A stretch of DNA of 64,000 bases from contig BLAL01000043.1 in NCBI GenBank assembly GCA_015698045.1, positions 310,001-374,000 of the forward strand, written 5' to 3'. Below, piece after piece: positions 59,959 to 64,000 of the stretch. The stretch comes from Rhizophagus clarus (taxonomy: Eukaryota; Glomeromycota; Glomeromycetes; Glomerales; Glomeraceae). The notes under the pieces are model-generated. The model made no database searches. It saw only the letters and a program-made list of their open reading frames with translations, and was not told where the DNA came from. Every line of letters starts with the position of its first letter. Positions within the stretch are counted from its first letter, which is position 1. Both the position numbers and the translations under genes were made by a program.

Positions 59959-62530
59959 CCGTAGATAAAATAAACGAAAAATAAAGTCAATAAGTCAGGA
60001 ATGTAGTAGGAAAAAGACTCTTCTTGAAAATACATGTTTATTAATTAGAGAAGAAGGTAATTCGATTTTGGTATTAATTATAAACCTTTTTCATTGACAA
60101 TATACTAATAAATTATTTTGCTTAGTTTTAACAAATGAATCCATATTTGCATCCAATTTAAAGATATTAATAGAAACACTATATAATAAGCAACGTTGAG
60201 AGTCTACCAGTTTAGAACTAAACCCAATACAATTTCAATTTATGATTGAAGAAGCTAATCCTAAACTAAAAGTATTTTTTTCTTCAATAGTAAATGCAAT
60301 TATTCCCAAGAAACGTTCAGCACATAATAAATAAGAAGCAAAAAATCAGTTGTTGCCTTATGTTATATGATTGCAGAATTACGCAATAAATTTGTTAATC
60401 AATTTAAAATAGAGGTTAGACTGTATTTGGCAGCATCAGGTGCTACATGGGAAGCTATTGACATATTATCAGGTCTCAGATATTCAGCATATGCCAAAAC
60501 AGTTGCAGACTTTCAGAAAAAAATTCAAAAAAAATCATATAACAAAAGTTGAAAATTACTTTTCAGAAAAGGTTGGTATTATTGACAAGTAAAAGTTTTA
60601 AATGATTTAATTAGTAATTAATTAAATTAATTAAATTTTTTGTTTATAGGGTGACTTTTTACATATTTATAATATTGATGATTACCACAATATTCATGAA
60701 ATACGAAGGCCAAACAGTGTATCAACATCAACAGCAAAGCATTTTGCTACCTGTGTTACAAAACTTGTTGCGAATTGTTTTGCAGTACTACTTACATTTA
60801 ATGGAATATCTATTCATAATCCAAATAATATCAAAGTACCAAGAATCTGCTAGTATTTGCTTAATAAATATGGTGGGATATTTGATATTATATATATTGA
60901 ATGTCAATCACTCTGGAATCATGATAATAATGTCTTTGATACTATTGAACTTTTAACTGTTCATAGTTACGATGATGCTATTGCAGAAAGAAAAGAAGAA
61001 AAATCAATGAATGGTCTTCAATTAGTTAGTTTTAAGGAACAACATTTGCACTCAATGCAAGACTATTTAAACGCATTGCAGATGATTTTAGATATAAATG
61101 GTAAGACAAAGCATTTAGAAAATCAAGTTGTTCCTGTCATCGCAAATTGGCCAGGTCAGTTGTTTATCAGAAAAGCATTAACGCATTTTCATGCATCAAG
61201 AGCATCAGGATCACAGTCCACTATTTCCCAAGAAATAGAATCATTTGTACCAATGTTAGGTCCCCTTCATCTTTCACTTAACAGTAGAGAACATGTTATG
61301 ATAATTTATCATTCTTTTTTTGAACAAATGTTTTACTTTGTATTTGGCAAAAATAAAAAATTGGCGAAAAAACCAAAGCCATAGAGGATTAACCTTCTTT
61401 TGAAACTTGCACGAAGTGGTTGGATTAAAATTAAAAATGAAGTTATGCAAAAATTTGGTTTAACATGCAAAGATGTTGAATATTGAACTGTAATTGACTT
61501 ATTAGATAATCTTATTCTAGCTACACTTGATGTTTATGCGATTCTATTTTGATCTAGATCTTTTGATCAATATGTGGAAACTGTATTCTGTATTTGAACA
61601 TTTACTTTACAGTGAAAAAGAAAAAATTATAATAAAGCACCCCTTATGTTTTTGCCAAATCTATTTTATTGGCAGGACAATCACCATCCATTTGCTGATA
61701 CAATCAAAAAGTATCTGCCATGTTTTAACAATTATTACGTTAAAAATATTCATAGTCGAATTAGGGCAAACACATCTCCAAATGCAACAGCCAAAAATAT
61801 TATAAAACAGGCCTATGTTATTGGTATGATGTGAATGTTTATTAAAATTGAAATTAATTAATTAACATTATATTTTGATTTAAATAGCAGATCATGATCC
61901 TATTTTTAAAGATACATATCGTAAAACTCATCATTATCCTTATAGTTTACCTACGCTTAATTTTTTATCAGATAAAACCAACCTTTTTCTATTAAATTAT
62001 TTTTGTAAAATATTTCACAATCAAAATAAATGCATTCCAATATATAATAATAAAAAAAGGAAAAATTTAAAAAGATATAAACTAGCTAATTTAGAAAAAG
62101 AAATAGATTTGCATCATCTACTGACGGCATATAGAGGACCCTGAACATCTCTTATTTAGGTCAGATATGATGTATAGTAAAATTTTTAATTTAGGATATC
62201 TTGGTCAATATTAATGCTATTAAAATAAAATTTATTTTATTGGATTCGTCTCATTATGATGAATCTAATGATATAAATATCATTAAAATCCAATTAGTAG
62301 ATTTTTTAAATATAGGGGTATGTAGGATATAAAATTTTTAAAAATACCCCTGAAATAAGCAACTTTTTAAAAATTTTATATGATCAATAAACAAACTCAA
62401 CTCCTGACCTATTTATATATAGTTCAGGATTCTGTGTATAGCACATCATGTCCACCACAATTAGGATTATGTGATAATTGTGGACTTCAAATGAATAATA
62501 ATGGTGTGGTGCTTGCTTGCGATCATGCAC
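59959..62530 (+). pseudogene. 3' part of the repeated-family gene (downstream of the CMC insertion), dead
   Basis: After the CMC element the same gene continues through several frames. Recognisable blocks are NPKLKVFFSSIVNAIIPKKR (about 60258) and FLHIYNIDDYHNIHEIRRP after an intron ending at about 60650. Then come LNKYGGIFDIIYIE, LLTVHSYDDAIAERKEE and GLQLVSFKEQHLHSMQDYL (60857-61384), FVFGKNKKLAKKPKP, LFYWQDNHHPFADTIKK, RIRANTSPNATAKNIIKQAY and LSDKTNLFLLNYFCKIFHNQ. A C-terminal Cys/His segment (CPPQLGLCDNCG ... LACDH) ends at about 62525, where another repeat begins. Stops at 60851, 61382, about 61484, about 61550 and two more near 61595-61615 break it. I recognise the family from Rhizophagus; its function is unknown. 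Confidence 0.65.
62160..62335. repeat. Diverged third copy of the 1574-1945 repeat
   Basis: ATCTTGGTCAATATTAATGC and GATGAATCTAATGATATAAA match phrases of the tandem repeat near the left edge of the window. It separates the body of the family gene from its Cys/His end, so it is either an intron-borne or an inserted copy. Confidence 0.5.
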
Positions 62531-62930
62531 TGGTCAAAATCGATACTATCGGGTACATATTGGGTACATATCAGCTACTCGATATGTACCCGATATGTGT
62601 GAAATATGTGTATGCTATTTAATAATACTACACATATCAGGTATCCGATATGTACCCGTTAGATGCAGAAAATCGGTGACATATAACATACATATCAGGT
62701 ACATATCTCATACATATTGGGTAGTTAAATATTAGTTACATATCATAGATTTATTGGGTACCCGATATATTTTAAAAAAATATCAAACAGATATTATACA
62801 CTTATTGGATAGTGCTAATAAGTATCCTATATATATTCAATATGTATCTTATTTGTATTTGAAATATAAGCATAATTTCATAATTTTTACAAATATCAGA
62901 TAGCCAAAAAGTATAGCATTTATGGGGCAT
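62530..62930. repeat. GGGTACATATC / GATATGTACCC inverted-repeat cluster
   Basis: CGGGTACATATTGGGTACAT at about 62549 faces GATATGTACCCGATATGTG at about 62581, and further GTACATATC/GATATGTACCC pairs continue to about 62780. This is the typical subterminal architecture of a non-autonomous TIR element. It interrupts the Cys/His end of the family gene. Full boundaries could not be set. Confidence 0.55.
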
Positions 62931-62934
62931 TAAT

Positions 62935-63266
62935 CAGTATTGACCAGTGACCCAAATGACCTCAAATGACCCAAATGACTGGTTATGTATCATTTGGGTC
63001 ATTTTAACGTTAAATGACAAATGATCTAGTCATTTAAAAATTATGTCATAATTCTGACCAATACAATTTCAATATTTTATGAATAAAAATTTTCATGTGA
63101 TACTATAAATTCATAATTCTAGTCGGAATCATAAACCTGGTCTAAATTATAAAGCATTAATTTTAAATGACTCAAATGACAAATGACCCTAATGACTAGG
63201 TCATTTAAAGGTCATTCAGGGGTCATCTCAAAATGGACAAATGACCTGGTCATTTGCCCATCACTG
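62935..63266. mobile_element. 332-bp hAT-type MITE with perfect 8-bp target duplication
   Basis: GCATTAAT flanks both sides (62927-62934 and 63267-63274). Ends begin CAGT... and end ...CACTG, and the inner part carries many AAATGACC/GGTCATTT motifs facing each other. No coding capacity. Confidence 0.85.
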
Positions 63267-63274
63267 GCATTAAT

Positions 63275-64000
63275 AGTAGTAGATTTATAATTTAAATATA
63301 ATTGTAATTTAAAAGTAATTTAATTCATTTAATTGTAATTACTGAAAGTTTTATTTATAATATAGAATAAAACAGGAGTTCTGGGGTCAGATTTTCGTAT
63401 AGGTATAATTAGTGTAAGCCTCTACCGGCTTATTTCCTGATATACAAAATTTATGTAATCGTTTTTAACCCCAAATTTATTTTTAAGACCAGGAAATATA
63501 TCGAAATACGATATTGAATTTAAGTTTTAAATCAGGCTGGGGCACAAATTTTGTTAACATATCCTTTTATCCATTTTTTTTAGTTTTCAAGTTAAAGAAG
63601 ATAACCATCTTTGTTAACGCGCTGACTTGATTTTAATTCCAAATAATATAACAAAAAAAGTATGCAATATTGCTTGGCTTTAAAAAAAGGCCAAGAGCAC
63701 CGAGGACCAAAGTGTCCGAATGTGCTCGCAGGCCGCAAATGCAAGCTCATTTTGCATATCAGATTTTATGTTATCCTAGAATTAATTCTAAAGCTGATTT
63801 ATGTGCATAAACAAAATAAAAAATTTACATCTAAGCTTGTCTTAGGTGTAAATTTGTTGTATTCGAAAATAAAGTTAAAAGGATATTAACCATATTCTAG
63901 TATACCATTATTTTTGATATGCAGGAAGCCATTCTGGAGCCAATTCTTTCAAATAAGCATTAAGAAAAAAAATCGGGTTAGGTGTAAAAAAAAAAAATTC
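63275..64000. other. Right-edge region without a supported gene
   Basis: Mostly A/T-rich. A more mixed block at 63660-63780 (GGCCAAGAGCACCGAGGACC ... GCAGGCCGCAAATGCAAGC) is probably a repeat-gene fragment, but I cannot name it and its open frame is short. Confidence 0.4.

Noticed and set aside
63662..63889. 75-codon plus-strand frame at the right edge
   Set aside because: No recognisable domain, and it runs into A/T-rich sequence; probably a repeat fragment read by chance.

Overview
The window looks like nuclear DNA of an arbuscular-mycorrhizal-type fungus (Glomeromycotina, Rhizophagus-like). The reasons are extreme A+T richness with long poly(A)/poly(T) runs, short introns (about 55-240 nt) with GT..AG ends, fungal NST1 and SET2 orthologues, and degenerate copies of repeat-gene families I recognise from Rhizophagus. 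The species is an inference. I see no rRNA, tRNA, CRISPR array or bacterial signals.

Layout. 1-26 kb is a transposon graveyard. It holds a broken MULE/FAR1 transposase (1-1374), a pogo-like element with a dead transposase (4695-7451), the ORF1-like relic of a non-LTR element (10557-12232), many MITEs and fold-back elements, and three inverted-repeat elements (about 7.9-9.4, 12.35-16.46 and 19.76-23.50 kb) that carry arrays of spliceosomal-looking micro-exons. 27-43 kb is the core gene block: NST1 (+), an F-box/LRR protein (-), a PPR protein (-), the H3K36 methyltransferase SET2 (-) and a large PPR protein (+). 44-48 kb returns to repeats: a fourth micro-exon element with a 1-kb polypyrimidine strand, a hairpin satellite and an integrase fragment. 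From 49.4 kb to the end lies one old gene of a repeated family, broken by an 8-bp-duplicating hAT MITE and by an apparently complete 9.8-kb CMC (CACTA/Plavaka-like) transposon, and carrying several internal stop codons.

How the parts work together. The CMC element has two divergent genes: a Tnp2-like transposase (1,050 aa, two exons) and an SR-rich/acidic protein (559 aa, six exons). CACAGGTCGAAT termini, TAA target duplications and many subterminal GCCGATTTT motifs complete it, so it could be autonomous. Among host genes, SET2 (753 aa; AWS, SET, post-SET, WW) is fully resolved into 10 exons and NST1 (1,130 aa) into 7.

The most unusual signal is the set of micro-exon arrays. Five tandem arrays sit inside four different terminal-inverted-repeat elements. 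Most of their repeat units consist of a 5' splice site (GTAAG/GTAAA), a CTAAC/CTAAT branch site, a poly-T tract with TAG/CAG, and a roughly 16-48-nt exon. The exon sequences of several arrays share a TGGACT or TTTGGACG core. Whether they are transcribed, spliced or coding cannot be decided from sequence alone.
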